In this document: positions 32,805 to 41,975 of the stretch, in pieces
Layout: every line of letters begins with the position of its first letter
Position numbering within the stretch: position 1 is the stretch's first letter
Position numbers and translations under genes: made by a program
Origin: JAGQVA01 sp033764335
GTDB taxonomy: Bacteria; Bacteroidota; Bacteroidia; J057
Assembly: GCA_033764335.1 (NCBI GenBank)
Contig: JANRJC010000027.1
Location: 62,001 to 126,000 of the forward strand
Length of the DNA: 64,000 bases
Reading direction: 5' to 3'
The notes under the pieces: model-generated
The model's input: only the letters and a program-made list of their open reading frames with translations
Database searches by the model: none
Told to the model about the DNA's origin: nothing

Positions 32805-33986
32805 ATGGAAGGACAAAACGTAGCTATCTACCTGGATTTTGAAAATCTTGCTATATCGGCAGAGACGGTTTACCCCTCAAAGCCCAAACCGCTTTTAATT
32901 GAGCCTCTGGTGGATTATGCCACGACGAAAGGCGCAGTATTGATTAAAAAAGCGTATGCAGACTGGTCAAAGGATATATTTTCCCAATACCAGAACACGC
33001 TCATGGAGCAGGGCTTTGAGCTTATCCACCTGCCGGGAACCAATCTTCAGGGTAAAAACGGCTCGGACGTGCGTCTGGCTGTGGACGTCATGGAATATAT
33101 GGAACTGTTTCCCCGGATCAATTCAATTTTGATTGGTTCGGGGGATACGGATTTTATCCCCCTGATTCAGCGCCTGCGGGCGCGGGGAAAAGAGGTGATT
33201 ATCGTAGGTTTTGAGCATAGTGTGGGCAAACTCGTCAAAAGGAACAGCGATGAGTTTAAGTCACTGGAAGAACTGCTCGGAAAACCCGAAGCCGAGTCCC
33301 CGATTTCGGGCCTTACCGATGACCTCGACGTGGTTTATGGTCGCGACCTGATGTTGCGATTTCTTCGAAGCCGCAACGAAGACGAGCCGGTGCTGATGTC
33401 CCGGCTCAAACAGCAGTTGTTGCGGCTGGATCCCTCTTTTTCGGAAAAAGAACTGGGTTTTTCGACTTTCAAACAATTTATCGAGTCGCTGGTGGGCGAT
33501 CTGGTCGAAAAAATTGAGGCCGAAGATCAAAGCCTTCCGCTGATTTATTTTTCCGAAGTACCGGAGGAAGAGATTACAAGAGAAATAAACAATAAGGAAA
33601 ACGCCTTACAATTTCTCAACAAAAAACTCCGCTACCAGAAAGCGGCCCCGAAACGAATCGAAATATCCGGTGTTTTGCTCAAAGGGTTGAAGGAAGACAG
33701 GCCCATGTCCATGAACCAGATGTTTGAGTATGTGAGTGAAAACCTCGACCGGAAAATACCGAAAACCGACATAAAAAAATACATCAATACGCTGTTTACC
33801 GGAGGTGCATTTCGTCCGATTGAACAAAAAGCCAATGGACCTCTTTTAGCTCGGCCTTTTTTCCTGAAAGAATCATTACGAAACCCGGAACTTCTGGATG
33901 AAATATATATTCAGCGCGTAAGTGAAATTTTGCAGAGTCGTTATACCGAACTCGGTGCGCAGGAAATACTGGAGATGCTGATCTGA
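32805..33986 (+). CDS. NYN domain and OST-HTH/LOTUS domain protein
   Basis: 393 residues. The N-terminal ~155 residues are a NYN (PIN-like) domain: VAIYLDFENLA (Asp11/Glu13), NGSDVRLAVD and LIGSGDTDFIPLIQRLR carry the acidic metal-binding residues. Then two OST-HTH/LOTUS-like winged helices follow (VLMSRLKQQLLRLDPSFSEK, LGFSTFKQFIESL; and MSMNQMFEYVSENLDRKIPK). NYN domains are predicted RNases, and LOTUS domains bind G-quadruplex RNA or RNA-protein partners, so RNA processing is likely. The ATG at 32805 is preferred to the adjoining TTG at 32802. It is followed by a strong hairpin at 34011-34048. Confidence 0.9.
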   Translation: MEGQNVAIYLDFENLAISAETVYPSKPKPLLIEPLVDYATTKGAVLIKKAYADWSKDIFSQYQNTLMEQGFELIHLPGTNLQGKNGSDVRLAVDVMEYMELFPRINSILIGSGDTDFIPLIQRLRARGKEVIIVGFEHSVGKLVKRNSDEFKSLEELLGKPEAESPISGLTDDLDVVYGRDLMLRFLRSRNEDEPVLMSRLKQQLLRLDPSFSEKELGFSTFKQFIESLVGDLVEKIEAEDQSLPLIYFSEVPEEEITREINNKENALQFLNKKLRYQKAAPKRIEISGVLLKGLKEDRPMSMNQMFEYVSENLDRKIPKTDIKKYINTLFTGGAFRPIEQKANGPLLARPFFLKESLRNPELLDEIYIQRVSEILQSRYTELGAQEILEMLI

Positions 33987-34010
33987 ATAAATTCGTTCAT
34001 ACACAAAAAA

Positions 34011-34048
34011 TGTCCGTTGGCGATGAAAGATACCGTAGCCAACGGACA
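34011..34048. terminator. Strong hairpin after the NYN/LOTUS gene
   Basis: TGTCCGTTGGC (34011-34021) pairs exactly with GCCAACGGACA (34038-34048) across a 16-nt loop. An A-run precedes and a T-rich tract follows (TTTATCTATCTT), which makes it usable in both directions. It lies 25 bp after the stop. Confidence 0.75.
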
Positions 34049-34143
34049 TTTATCTATCTTAGTATCGCTTGCCTTTTAGTCCAATTTTATCACATAGCCT
34101 TTCTCATACGTCCTCATTCACGTAATCAGAAAGCCGTTTTGCT

Positions 34144-35694
34144 ATGTTCAGTCCGTTAAAAGAGACTCATACACCAAACACCAACCGCTCTAACGCAGGT
34201 AAAAAACTTCGGGCCAGACAAACCAGCAGTGAGGAAGAAGTAAAAATTGTTCCTCTCAACGAACCACCGAAAAATCCGGATCTTTTGTCCGGAGCGAACC
34301 AAAAAAAAACATCTCCCGGGAAAATGGAATCTGAGGAGAAAAAGGTACGGTTACCGGTAAAAAAAGCCCTTCAGGCTCCGGCAAAAGGAGGGCAGAAATT
34401 ATTTACCGAAACCGAAACCTGGCTTTGTGGAAAATGCCAGACAGAAAACCCTGTCTCTAACACCTCTTGTACAGGATGCCAGGGCATGCTTCCGGTGATT
34501 GCTTTGTTTAAAGCGAACCCAAAAAAAATTGTGCTGGGCAGCCCCATCCGACTTTCATGGGAAGTTTTTGAAGCCGATTCGGTAGAAATTAATCCGGGTG
34601 CAGAAGTCGTCCCTAAAAAAGGACTGATGGATGTTATGCCCGACGAGACGACCGAATATTCGCTGACCGTTAAAAATGAAATCGGTTCCCGCACCCTTGC
34701 AATCGAAGTGGTTTTAGATGCACCCAAAATCCATCATTTCGATGCCACGGACACCCAGATTCAGGTGGATTTTCCGACGATTTTTCATTGGGAAGTAGAA
34801 AACGGCGCCGAGCTTTCGCTGGATATGGGAATGGGAGACGTTTCGGGAAAAACATTTACCGAAGCCATGCTTACCCAACCCGGTAAATGCACCCTTACCG
34901 CCCGGAATAAGTCCGGAGTGGATACGGCAACCATTGAGCTTACCATTGGCAAACCCGAAATCACCGCCTTTTATGCAGGAGGTGAAACGATAAGGCTCGG
35001 AGAGCCTAATGTGCTGTATTGGGAAGTAATGAATGCCGAAAAACTAATCTTGGAGCCGGGTGGCGTAGAATTTGCACATCAGACTTCTACTGAGGTTTTT
35101 CCCGACAAAACTACAACCTATGTACTCCGGGCGATCAATGCTGCGGGAGACGTGAGGAAAGAACTTTCGCTGGTTCTGCCACCTCCCCGGGTTTTACATT
35201 TTGGCGGAGAAAAAGAACTTTCCACGGAAGGAGAACCGCTGGACATTTCCTGGAAGGTGGAAAACGCACATACCGTGATGATTGACAACGAAATCGGCGA
35301 GGTCAAAAACTCCGGCGAAATTCGTTTCCGGCCTACACAGGCCTATACATACCTGACCCTTACAGCCAAAGGGCATTCCGGTGAGGTGACTCAGACCATT
35401 CAACTCACCCGGTTTCCCATCCCGCTGGAAGAGTCCCTGATTCCGGTTACACATGAATTATCAGAAGACATGGACTTACACGAAAAACAATTTGACCAGA
35501 CCCTTTCCGAACTCGAAAAACTGGAGGCTGAATTTCAAAAAGCCCATAAACAAAAGATAAGGGAACTTCAGATCAAACAAGCTCAGGAGATGAGTCTTAC
35601 CGACGACATGCTTACGCTGAAAAAAGCCAGTGTACGCTCCGAACTGCAAAACATTATTCAAAAGGTCAAATCCATTTTTTCTACCCAAAAATAA
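34144..35694 (+). CDS. Zinc-ribbon protein with four Ig-like repeats and a C-terminal coiled coil
   Basis: 516 residues, no signal peptide. Residues 1-85 are basic and disordered. A zinc ribbon follows with Cys95, Cys98, Cys109 and Cys112 (LCGKCQTENPVSNTSCTGCQ). Four ~80-residue beta-sandwich repeats then share a common pattern: 'G.PI.LSWEV.NAD.V.I..G' and 'T.Y.LTA.N..G' (e.g. LGSPIRLSWEVFEADSVEIN; LGEPNVLYWEVMNAEKLILE). The last ~70 residues are coiled coil (FDQTLSELEKLEAEFQKAHK). It begins a pair with the DUF4407 gene 29 bp downstream. The role is unknown; a cytoplasmic scaffold is a guess. Confidence 0.82.
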   Translation: MFSPLKETHTPNTNRSNAGKKLRARQTSSEEEVKIVPLNEPPKNPDLLSGANQKKTSPGKMESEEKKVRLPVKKALQAPAKGGQKLFTETETWLCGKCQTENPVSNTSCTGCQGMLPVIALFKANPKKIVLGSPIRLSWEVFEADSVEINPGAEVVPKKGLMDVMPDETTEYSLTVKNEIGSRTLAIEVVLDAPKIHHFDATDTQIQVDFPTIFHWEVENGAELSLDMGMGDVSGKTFTEAMLTQPGKCTLTARNKSGVDTATIELTIGKPEITAFYAGGETIRLGEPNVLYWEVMNAEKLILEPGGVEFAHQTSTEVFPDKTTTYVLRAINAAGDVRKELSLVLPPPRVLHFGGEKELSTEGEPLDISWKVENAHTVMIDNEIGEVKNSGEIRFRPTQAYTYLTLTAKGHSGEVTQTIQLTRFPIPLEESLIPVTHELSEDMDLHEKQFDQTLSELEKLEAEFQKAHKQKIRELQIKQAQEMSLTDDMLTLKKASVRSELQNIIQKVKSIFSTQK

Positions 35695-35723
35695 CCTCCC
35701 ATCCTCTTTAATATTTCTGCATT

Positions 35724-37097
35724 ATGGATCAATATTCAACTTATATAGATTCGGGCACTTACGACGATGTTTCCGAACGTCCCGGTGCATTCAAACGCTT
35801 TTTTTTCGCATGCGCCGGGGTTTATATCAAAATCCTGGAGGCTTGTCCTTCCGAACATACCAAGTATGTCGGTATTGGAGCCACCATTTTTCTCACCGCC
35901 TGCCTGGCCGTCATCTCCGGGTCGTTTGCCATTTACACCCTTATAGATAATGCTTTTGTGGCAATTATGTTTGGCCTGCTGTGGGGGGCGATGATTTTTA
36001 ACCTCGACCGCTACATCGTGTCCAGCATCCGGAAAGAAGGAAAAACCTGGCATGAACTCGGCCTGGCCATGCCCCGTCTGATTCTGGCGGTGCTGATTTC
36101 CATTGTCATCACCAAACCGATTGAAGTAGAACTTTTCCGAAATCAAATCAATTCGGAAATGTTTGCCTATACCACCCAACTCGAAAAAGAAGCCGAAGCC
36201 AAACTGGACAACCGCCTCGGGCTGGATTCCATTCGCCTCCAACTCGCTTATGTGGACAGTATCCGGATGGAGTACAAAAAACTCAAAGAAGGCAAACCCA
36301 CTTCTTTCGATTTCGGCGAAGTTTCTACCGAATTCCGCATTGCCAAACAGACTTACGACAGCCTGGTAAACGTCTATATGCCCCGGATCAAAGCCAACGA
36401 GGCCCGCCGAAATTATCTGTGGAACAAATACGCCACCAAAGTTTTTGCTGAAGATGAAAATGGCGAAACCAAATTTATACGCTGGGACTTCCCGGAGAAA
36501 TGGCAGGAAAGCAGCGACCAGCTTTACCTGATTAACAAACGCCTTCAGGAAGAAATAGACGGGCAGTTTGCCGTCGTCAAAAAACTCGAAGGTGAACGTC
36601 GCGGTGCCCGCGAGGCTTTTGCCAAAGGAATTGATGAAGAACTTCGTATGCTCCAGATTCAGCGCGAGGAACTCATCGCTGCCAAAGCGGAACGCGACGA
36701 AATCCGTAAAGATCAGGTGGGGTCAGCTATCGAAAAAGCTCGCCGTTATGGGATCGGTTTCCCCGCCAAAATTCAGGTGCTGGAAAAAATGAAAGACAAC
36801 GACTCTACCATCTGGTGGATGAGCAACCTAATTGTCATGCTGTTTGTCCTGCTGGAAACTTCGCCCGTATTCGTCAAACTTATCACCAAACGCGGCCCCT
36901 ACGACTACCTCCTCAGCCGGATCGAACACCACAAAAAAGTAGAATCCCTCCGGTATATTTCCGATATGAATTACGACCTCAACGCCACCATCAAACTCCA
37001 GTCCCGTAAACAAGCCGTTAATGGCATCAATGGAGTGAATGGCGTAAACGGAGTGAATGGCCTACACAAAGAGGAAATATTTGAAGAATCCAATTGA
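35724..37097 (+). CDS. DUF4407 domain-containing membrane protein
   Basis: 457 residues of the DUF4407 family. Membrane helices lie at ~50-72, 78-97 and ~105-125 (GIGATIFLTACLAVISGSFA, FVAIMFGLLWGAMIFNLDRY, RLILAVLISIVITKPIE) and near 375 (MSNLIVMLFVLLETSPVF). A long charged coiled coil of ~220 residues is between them. The C-terminal tail holds a short repeat NGINGVNGVNGVNGL, formed by a repeated 9-12 bp unit (37020-37060). Its function is unknown. It follows the Ig-like gene after 29 bp, suggesting a shared complex at the inner membrane. Confidence 0.88.
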   Translation: MDQYSTYIDSGTYDDVSERPGAFKRFFFACAGVYIKILEACPSEHTKYVGIGATIFLTACLAVISGSFAIYTLIDNAFVAIMFGLLWGAMIFNLDRYIVSSIRKEGKTWHELGLAMPRLILAVLISIVITKPIEVELFRNQINSEMFAYTTQLEKEAEAKLDNRLGLDSIRLQLAYVDSIRMEYKKLKEGKPTSFDFGEVSTEFRIAKQTYDSLVNVYMPRIKANEARRNYLWNKYATKVFAEDENGETKFIRWDFPEKWQESSDQLYLINKRLQEEIDGQFAVVKKLEGERRGAREAFAKGIDEELRMLQIQREELIAAKAERDEIRKDQVGSAIEKARRYGIGFPAKIQVLEKMKDNDSTIWWMSNLIVMLFVLLETSPVFVKLITKRGPYDYLLSRIEHHKKVESLRYISDMNYDLNATIKLQSRKQAVNGINGVNGVNGVNGLHKEEIFEESN

Positions 37098-37114
37098 TTT
37101 TGTTTATTTTAAAC

Positions 37115-37387
37115 ATGATCAAGGTACGATTTACTTCTGCATTAAAGCGGTTTTTCCCCCGGCTGAAAGATGAATCCGTCGGGGGAAAAACCGTAGCAGA
37201 CATCCTCTCTGAACTCGAAATCCGTTATCCCGGACTCCGGTATTACCTCACCGACGATCAGGGTTGCCTTCGGGAACATGTGAATATCTTCATCGGCCAG
37301 GATTTGCTTTCCGACCGGTATCATCTGACCGACACGCTCTGCGAAGGCGATGAAATTTACATTATGCAGGCTTTGTCAGGTGGATAA
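37115..37387 (+). CDS. MoaD/ThiS-family sulfur-carrier-like protein
   Basis: 90 residues from the ATG at 37115, ending in the di-glycine GG that is adenylated or thiocarboxylated in this ubiquitin-like family (MQALSGG end). It has the beta-grasp pattern IKVRFTSALKRFFP, ADILSELEIRYPGL and LCEGDEIYIMQALSGG. It may carry sulfur for molybdopterin, thiamine or another cofactor; no partner enzyme is nearby. The gene is 17 bp downstream of DUF4407, so it may be read from the same message. Confidence 0.8.
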   Translation: MIKVRFTSALKRFFPRLKDESVGGKTVADILSELEIRYPGLRYYLTDDQGCLREHVNIFIGQDLLSDRYHLTDTLCEGDEIYIMQALSGG

Positions 37388-37440
37388 TACTGGATTCGCG
37401 AAATTTTTCCCCCTATCTTGCGTAATTAATCATTCGCTCT

Positions 37441-38694
37441 ATGGAAGCTTACGCACAGGTTTTGAGTTATGCGATTCCGGGTTTTATCCTGTTGATTATC
37501 CTCGAATCCATCGTCGCCAAAAGAATGGGTATGCAGGTCAATTACGGCATGGACACCATTTCCAGCCTTAGCTCCGGCATGACCAATACGGTCAAAAATC
37601 TCACCGGCCTATCCATTGTCATCCTCAGCTACAACTGGATGGAAAGCCATTTCGCCCTTTTTGAAATAAAATCCACCGTCTGGCTTTACCTTCTGGCATT
37701 TATTGGAATTGACTTCGCCGGTTACTGGTCTCACCGTTTTGACCACGTGGTGAATTTGTTCTGGAACCGCCACATTGTACATCACAGCAGCGAGGAGTTT
37801 AACCTCGCCTGTGCACTCCGGCAGAGTATTTCGGCGGTGGTAGGCATTTATTTTTTCCTCTATATTCCTATGGCGATCATCGGTATTCCCGGAGAAGTTG
37901 TCGCCATCACTGCACCGCTCCACCTCTTTGCCCAGTTTTGGTACCATACACGACTGATCGGGCGAATGGGTTTTCTCGAACATATCATCGTCACTCCTTC
38001 CCACCACCGGGTACACCATGCGATCAATCCGGAGTATATAGACAAAAATTTTTCGCAGATATTTATCTTCTGGGACAAATGGTTTGGTACATTTCAGGAA
38101 GAACTGCCCGATGTGCCACCAGTTTACGGAACGAAAGTTCCTGCCAATACCTGGAACCCCGTGCTGATCAATTTTATGCACGTCTGGTCGTTGGCCAAAG
38201 ACGCCTGGCGCACCCGCAAATGGTGGGACAAAATCAGGCTCTGGTTTATGCCCACCGGCTGGCGTCCCGAAGATGTGAAAGAAAAATACCCGGTTTACAC
38301 CGTAAAAGACATTTACCATCGCCCCAAATATCATACCGACGGGTCGCCCCTTTTTCAGGGCTGGGTATGGTTTCAGTTGGTGATCAACAACCTGCTTTTG
38401 TACCACATGATGGTGCAGATCGGCGATTATACATTTTCCGAAATCCTTCTTTACTCGGCGGTATTAATGGTTTCCATTTTTGGCTATACGGCCCTCATGG
38501 ATCACCACGCGACGGCATTTCCCGCCGAGTTGGCCAAATTAGTGATGGGTTTCGGGCTGATTTATGCAACCGGTGGCTGGTTTAAAATAGACGAGATGCT
38601 GGCAGGCGGCACGGTCGTAGTGGCGATCTACCTGGTTGCATCCGCGGTGATGGCCGGATATTTTCACTTTTTCAAAAGATCCGCTACGGTTTGA
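37441..38694 (+). CDS. Sterol desaturase / fatty acid hydroxylase family di-iron protein
   Basis: 417 residues with about 8 membrane segments. The histidine clusters are HRFDH at 98-102, HIVHH at 111-115 and HHRVHH at 188-193, with a further His near 165-170 (AQFWYHT). They match the fatty-acid-hydroxylase superfamily and resemble the alkylglycerol monooxygenase/TMEM195 branch. It would hydroxylate or desaturate a lipid in the inner membrane using di-iron and O2. Its 3' end overlaps the 3' end of the opposite-strand Rrf2 gene by 31 bp. Confidence 0.9.
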   Translation: MEAYAQVLSYAIPGFILLIILESIVAKRMGMQVNYGMDTISSLSSGMTNTVKNLTGLSIVILSYNWMESHFALFEIKSTVWLYLLAFIGIDFAGYWSHRFDHVVNLFWNRHIVHHSSEEFNLACALRQSISAVVGIYFFLYIPMAIIGIPGEVVAITAPLHLFAQFWYHTRLIGRMGFLEHIIVTPSHHRVHHAINPEYIDKNFSQIFIFWDKWFGTFQEELPDVPPVYGTKVPANTWNPVLINFMHVWSLAKDAWRTRKWWDKIRLWFMPTGWRPEDVKEKYPVYTVKDIYHRPKYHTDGSPLFQGWVWFQLVINNLLLYHMMVQIGDYTFSEILLYSAVLMVSIFGYTALMDHHATAFPAELAKLVMGFGLIYATGGWFKIDEMLAGGTVVVAIYLVASAVMAGYFHFFKRSATV

Positions 38695-39074
38695 TTTAAG
38701 ACCGTCAGCATTTCCTCGCGCACTTCGCCGAAAAGTTTGCGGATATGGCAGGTAGCCTCGTCGTGGCATTCGTCACATTTTTCGTAAAAATTTTCCGACA
38801 CACAGGGAATCAGCGCGATGGGGCCGTCCATGATACGCATGACCTCTGCCACCTGAATCTCCGAAGGCGCCCGGCGAAGCGTATAACCGCCGTGGATACC
38901 GCGTTCACTTTTAAGAATGGCCGCTTTGGAGAGATCGTGGAGGATGGCTTCGAGAAATTTGCCGGGGATATTTTCCGACAGCGCGATTTGTCGCGCCGGA
39001 ATGGGAATACCGGAAGAATCTTTTGCGACAGCAAGTAGAGCCTTTAAGGCATATTTTGCACGTTTTGAGAGCAT
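38664..39074 (-). CDS. Rrf2-family transcriptional regulator
   Basis: 136 residues. The winged-helix N-terminus MLSKRAKYALKALLAVAK is typical of Rrf2, followed by IALSENIPGKFLEAILHDLS and RGIHGGYTLRRAPSEI. Cysteines at 91, 100, 103 and 109 (CVSENFYEKCDECHDEATC) suit an Fe-S or redox switch as in IscR/NsrR relatives. Targets are not evident. It lies tail-to-tail with the sterol-desaturase-family gene, with a 31-bp overlap. Confidence 0.9.
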   Translation of the reverse strand: MLSKRAKYALKALLAVAKDSSGIPIPARQIALSENIPGKFLEAILHDLSKAAILKSERGIHGGYTLRRAPSEIQVAEVMRIMDGPIALIPCVSENFYEKCDECHDEATCHIRKLFGEVREEMLTVLNQTVADLLKK

Positions 39075-39275
39075 ACCACGAAGATATGCAGTAAGAGAAG
39101 AAAAACAAAAGGAAGGGACTTATACACTAACCCTCTACCCTCGTGTTTTATATTTATCGGTTATAACCAAGAAAAATCGTATTTTGGGTTTAGAAAGATC
39201 CCATATATATAGACAGAGTGCTATTGAAAACGATTGAGGAAAAACTTGTGCCTGGTAAAGCGGTACTATTATTAG

Positions 39276-40523
39276 GGCAACGGCAACCTCACCGCCGACG
39301 GCTACCGCGGAATCGCCGGCATCACCTACAACCATCTGAATCTGCCCGCCAAAATCACTTACGACGCCACAAAGTACATCGAACTCACCTACGACGCCTC
39401 CGGGCGCAAGTGGAAAAAAACGGCGGTGGACGGCAGTACCACCACCGAAAAATACTACTTCGGCCCGATTGAATACAATGGCGGCAGTCTCGAAGCGTTA
39501 TACCACGAAGAGGGCCGTGCCGTATCGGATGGAAATGGCGGGTATGACTACGAGTATGCGATCCGGGATCACCTCGGGAGTACAAGAGTCATGTTTCAGA
39601 TGGTGAATGGAGTGGTGACGATTCTTCAGGAAAGTCATACTTATCCGTTTGGCATGGAGTTATCCGGCCCGGCTTTTGTGGGGGGTACGAACCCGTATCG
39701 GTACACCGGGAAGGAGTGGGAAACCGACTTGGATTTGGGCCTGTACGACTTCGGCGCTCGGTGGTATGATCCTGCCGCTGCGCGGTGGTGGGGGGTGGAT
39801 GCGTTGGGGGAAAAGTATTATCCGCAGAGTACTTTTCACTTCTCGGGAAATAATCCTATTCGTTTTATTGATTTTGATGGTAATAGGTATGGCGATATAT
39901 ATAATTTAAACGGGACTTGGATAGGCAGTGACGGTAAAAATGATAATAAAATCTATGTAAAACTTACTGCCAATGATAGTGAACTCTCCGTTGAAGAAGC
40001 AAAAACAGAAGTCGCAAAAACTCAAAACACGCTAATGTGCAATCAGTGTGATGTGATTGACCTGACAGAAAGTATGGGTATTCAGCATGATGATTTTGAA
40101 AAATTCGCTGCGAATATTCATAATGAGACTTCCGGAATGTCACAAGATGATAAAGAGGATGTTGCTAGCGCGATGACAAATAGAATGGAAGCATTAGGCC
40201 AGGATATGGAGACAATGACAGATAAATTAATGTTTTGGAATGACAACCATGTAAAAAAGATGTCAGAAACGGATAGGAAACCCGGGAACGAGGAGAAATA
40301 TGGAGACAATGAATTTACCCATCAAGATGTTTCAACAGAGCAATACAGAAATTTTATGAATACTTCAAAGCAGAACAGAAATAGCAATGAAGCTATGAAA
40401 GGAGCGGTAAAAGCAACGGTAAACCAAGCTATTAACCCTACGGATCGTGTAAACGGAAAATACAATTGGCGAGGAGATGGAACTAGACATCGATTTATTG
40501 GCCCATCAATAAAAAGGAAGTAA
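39276..40523 (+). CDS. RHS C-terminal cassette 1 (core end plus variable tip), no start codon
   Basis: The frame is open from 39276 (preceded by TAG at 39273) and has no ATG before its first conserved residues; a GTG at 39426 is only an internal codon. The sequence is the end of an RHS/YD-repeat protein (NGNLTADGYRGIAGITYNHL, YASGRKWKK-like repeats, then AIRDHLGSTRVMFQM and NPYRYTGKEWETDLDLGLYD). After the core end DALGEKYYPQSTFHFSGNNP, a new ~210-residue tip begins (FDGNRYGDIYNLNGTWIGSD...). The tip is AT-rich and of unknown family; part of it (HNETSGMSQDDKEDVASAMT) is helical. It is a displaced orphan tip cassette. Confidence 0.75.
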   Translation, partial: GNGNLTADGYRGIAGITYNHLNLPAKITYDATKYIELTYDASGRKWKKTAVDGSTTTEKYYFGPIEYNGGSLEALYHEEGRAVSDGNGGYDYEYAIRDHLGSTRVMFQMVNGVVTILQESHTYPFGMELSGPAFVGGTNPYRYTGKEWETDLDLGLYDFGARWYDPAAARWWGVDALGEKYYPQSTFHFSGNNPIRFIDFDGNRYGDIYNLNGTWIGSDGKNDNKIYVKLTANDSELSVEEAKTEVAKTQNTLMCNQCDVIDLTESMGIQHDDFEKFAANIHNETSGMSQDDKEDVASAMTNRMEALGQDMETMTDKLMFWNDNHVKKMSETDRKPGNEEKYGDNEFTHQDVSTEQYRNFMNTSKQNRNSNEAMKGAVKATVNQAINPTDRVNGKYNWRGDGTRHRFIGPSIKRK

Positions 40524-41278
40524 TGAAAAAGTTGACGATCATTTATTCTATTGGGGTTTTTATTCTGGCGGGTTTACCAGGCAGCTATTGCCAACCAACC
40601 GAAAAATTCTCCGCTGTCCCCCCTACTCGCGATGAGCTTAGCGACAGTACGAAACTTATCCATTCCTTGTATCAGGGAAAACTATTGATTCCAACCCAAG
40701 AAACAAAAGGGTTCCAATCCAAGAAAATCACTCTCCTGCAGAACAATCTACATATTGTATCAAATATTTTTAGATTAGATACATTAACCCTTTCTGTTAA
40801 CTACCTGTTTAAAGAAAGAGAAGGCGTTCCTCAAGAAGAATTTCCTTTCGAATACTCCGCTGCGTATGTCGGAGGCTGGATTCAGGTGAACGATTTGGTT
40901 TTTGAATTTGATTCTATTTCATGTCTCAATGATACCCGGTATTCTCCTGCAATGGTTCTTTGGGAGGAAGAGTTTCGGGGTTCCAATGTAAAGTATTACA
41001 AAGTTGGAAATAATAGCGTGATTTTATTTAGTGGATTTAATTTTGCTTGCAATGGGAGTCATTGTTCAAGCTATACCGTTATGTCTGTGCAAATAAGCGG
41101 CACGGAAATTAATGTTAATGCCATTTCTTATCCAGGACTTTACCCATTCGATTTCTCTAATACCTTTCTTTTTAGGAATTCAGCGAATGGGAATTTAAAT
41201 ATATGGGGAGTTAAAAAGGGGGTAGGAAGTTTAAAAAATACCGATGATTTTGAGGAAATTACGCTACTGAAGCGTTAG
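40523..41278 (+). CDS. Secreted hypothetical protein, partner of RHS cassette 1 (possible immunity protein)
   Basis: 251 residues, starting one base before the end of the cassette-1 stop (TAATG). An N-terminal signal peptide (MKKLTIIYSIGVFILAGLPG, then SYCQ) predicts export. The mature part is beta-rich with two cysteines in NFACNGSHCSSYTVM. Immediate coupling to a variable RHS tip is the usual place for an immunity gene, and an exported immunity protein would act against a periplasmic-acting toxin. No family is recognised, so this is positional inference. Confidence 0.6.
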   Translation: MKKLTIIYSIGVFILAGLPGSYCQPTEKFSAVPPTRDELSDSTKLIHSLYQGKLLIPTQETKGFQSKKITLLQNNLHIVSNIFRLDTLTLSVNYLFKEREGVPQEEFPFEYSAAYVGGWIQVNDLVFEFDSISCLNDTRYSPAMVLWEEEFRGSNVKYYKVGNNSVILFSGFNFACNGSHCSSYTVMSVQISGTEINVNAISYPGLYPFDFSNTFLFRNSANGNLNIWGVKKGVGSLKNTDDFEEITLLKR

Positions 41279-41312
41279 GCACCCCACATTTGTTCTTTGA
41301 CAGAAAGCCCTA

Positions 41313-41975
41313 CCTAGGCGTAAGTGGAAAAAAACGGCGGTAGACGGCAGCACCACCACCTCAAAGTACTACTTCGGCCCGATTGAATACAATGGCGGCA
41401 CCCTCGAAGCGTTGTACCACGAAGAAGGCCGGGCCGGGCCGGATGGGAATGGCGGTTACGACTACGAGTATGCGATCCGGGACCACCTCGGTAGTACAAG
41501 AGTTTTGTTTCAAATGATAAATGGAGTGGCGACGCTGATCGAAGAACATCACAACTATCCGTTTGGCATGGAGTTGGGCGGCCCGGCCTTTGTCGGCGGC
41601 GGGAATCCGTATCGGTACACCGGGAAGGAATGGGAAACCGACTTGGACTTGGGTCTTTACGACTTCGGAGCTCGGTGGTATGATCCCGCCGCTGCGCGGT
41701 GGTGGGGGGTGGATGCGTTGGCGGAAAGCTACTACGAACATTCACCCTTTACCTACGTACTCAACAATCCGATAAACTTTGTGGATCCGGATGGGAATTG
41801 GGTGGAACAACTCACTTCCACTTTCGTGGATCGGACAGGAAAAGTGCTGGAACACCGAAATGATGGCGACCTGAGAATCTATGAAGTGGATGATCCAACC
41901 GCCTGGGAAGCGGGGGCAAAACGAAAGACGGACTGGAGGTTGTCGGAGCAGAAAACCCGAACCACACTTATCTAA
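41313..41975 (+). pseudogene. RHS C-terminal cassette 2, core segment (frame interrupted)
   Basis: This repeats the RHS core of cassette 1 with ~90% identity (WKKTAVDGSTTTSKYYFGPI, AIRDHLGSTRVLFQM, NPYRYTGKEWETDLDLGLYD, then YEHSPFTYVLNNPINFVDPD). It reads into a stop at 41975. In the +2 frame, from about 41905, the protein continues (TKDGLEVVGAENPNHTYLKG, STLDLNNRAHN) into the tip at 42038-42499. The break lies in GCGGGGGCAAAACG, a homopolymer-rich stretch. It is a single-base frameshift from a real mutation or a sequence error. There is no start codon upstream. Confidence 0.75.
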
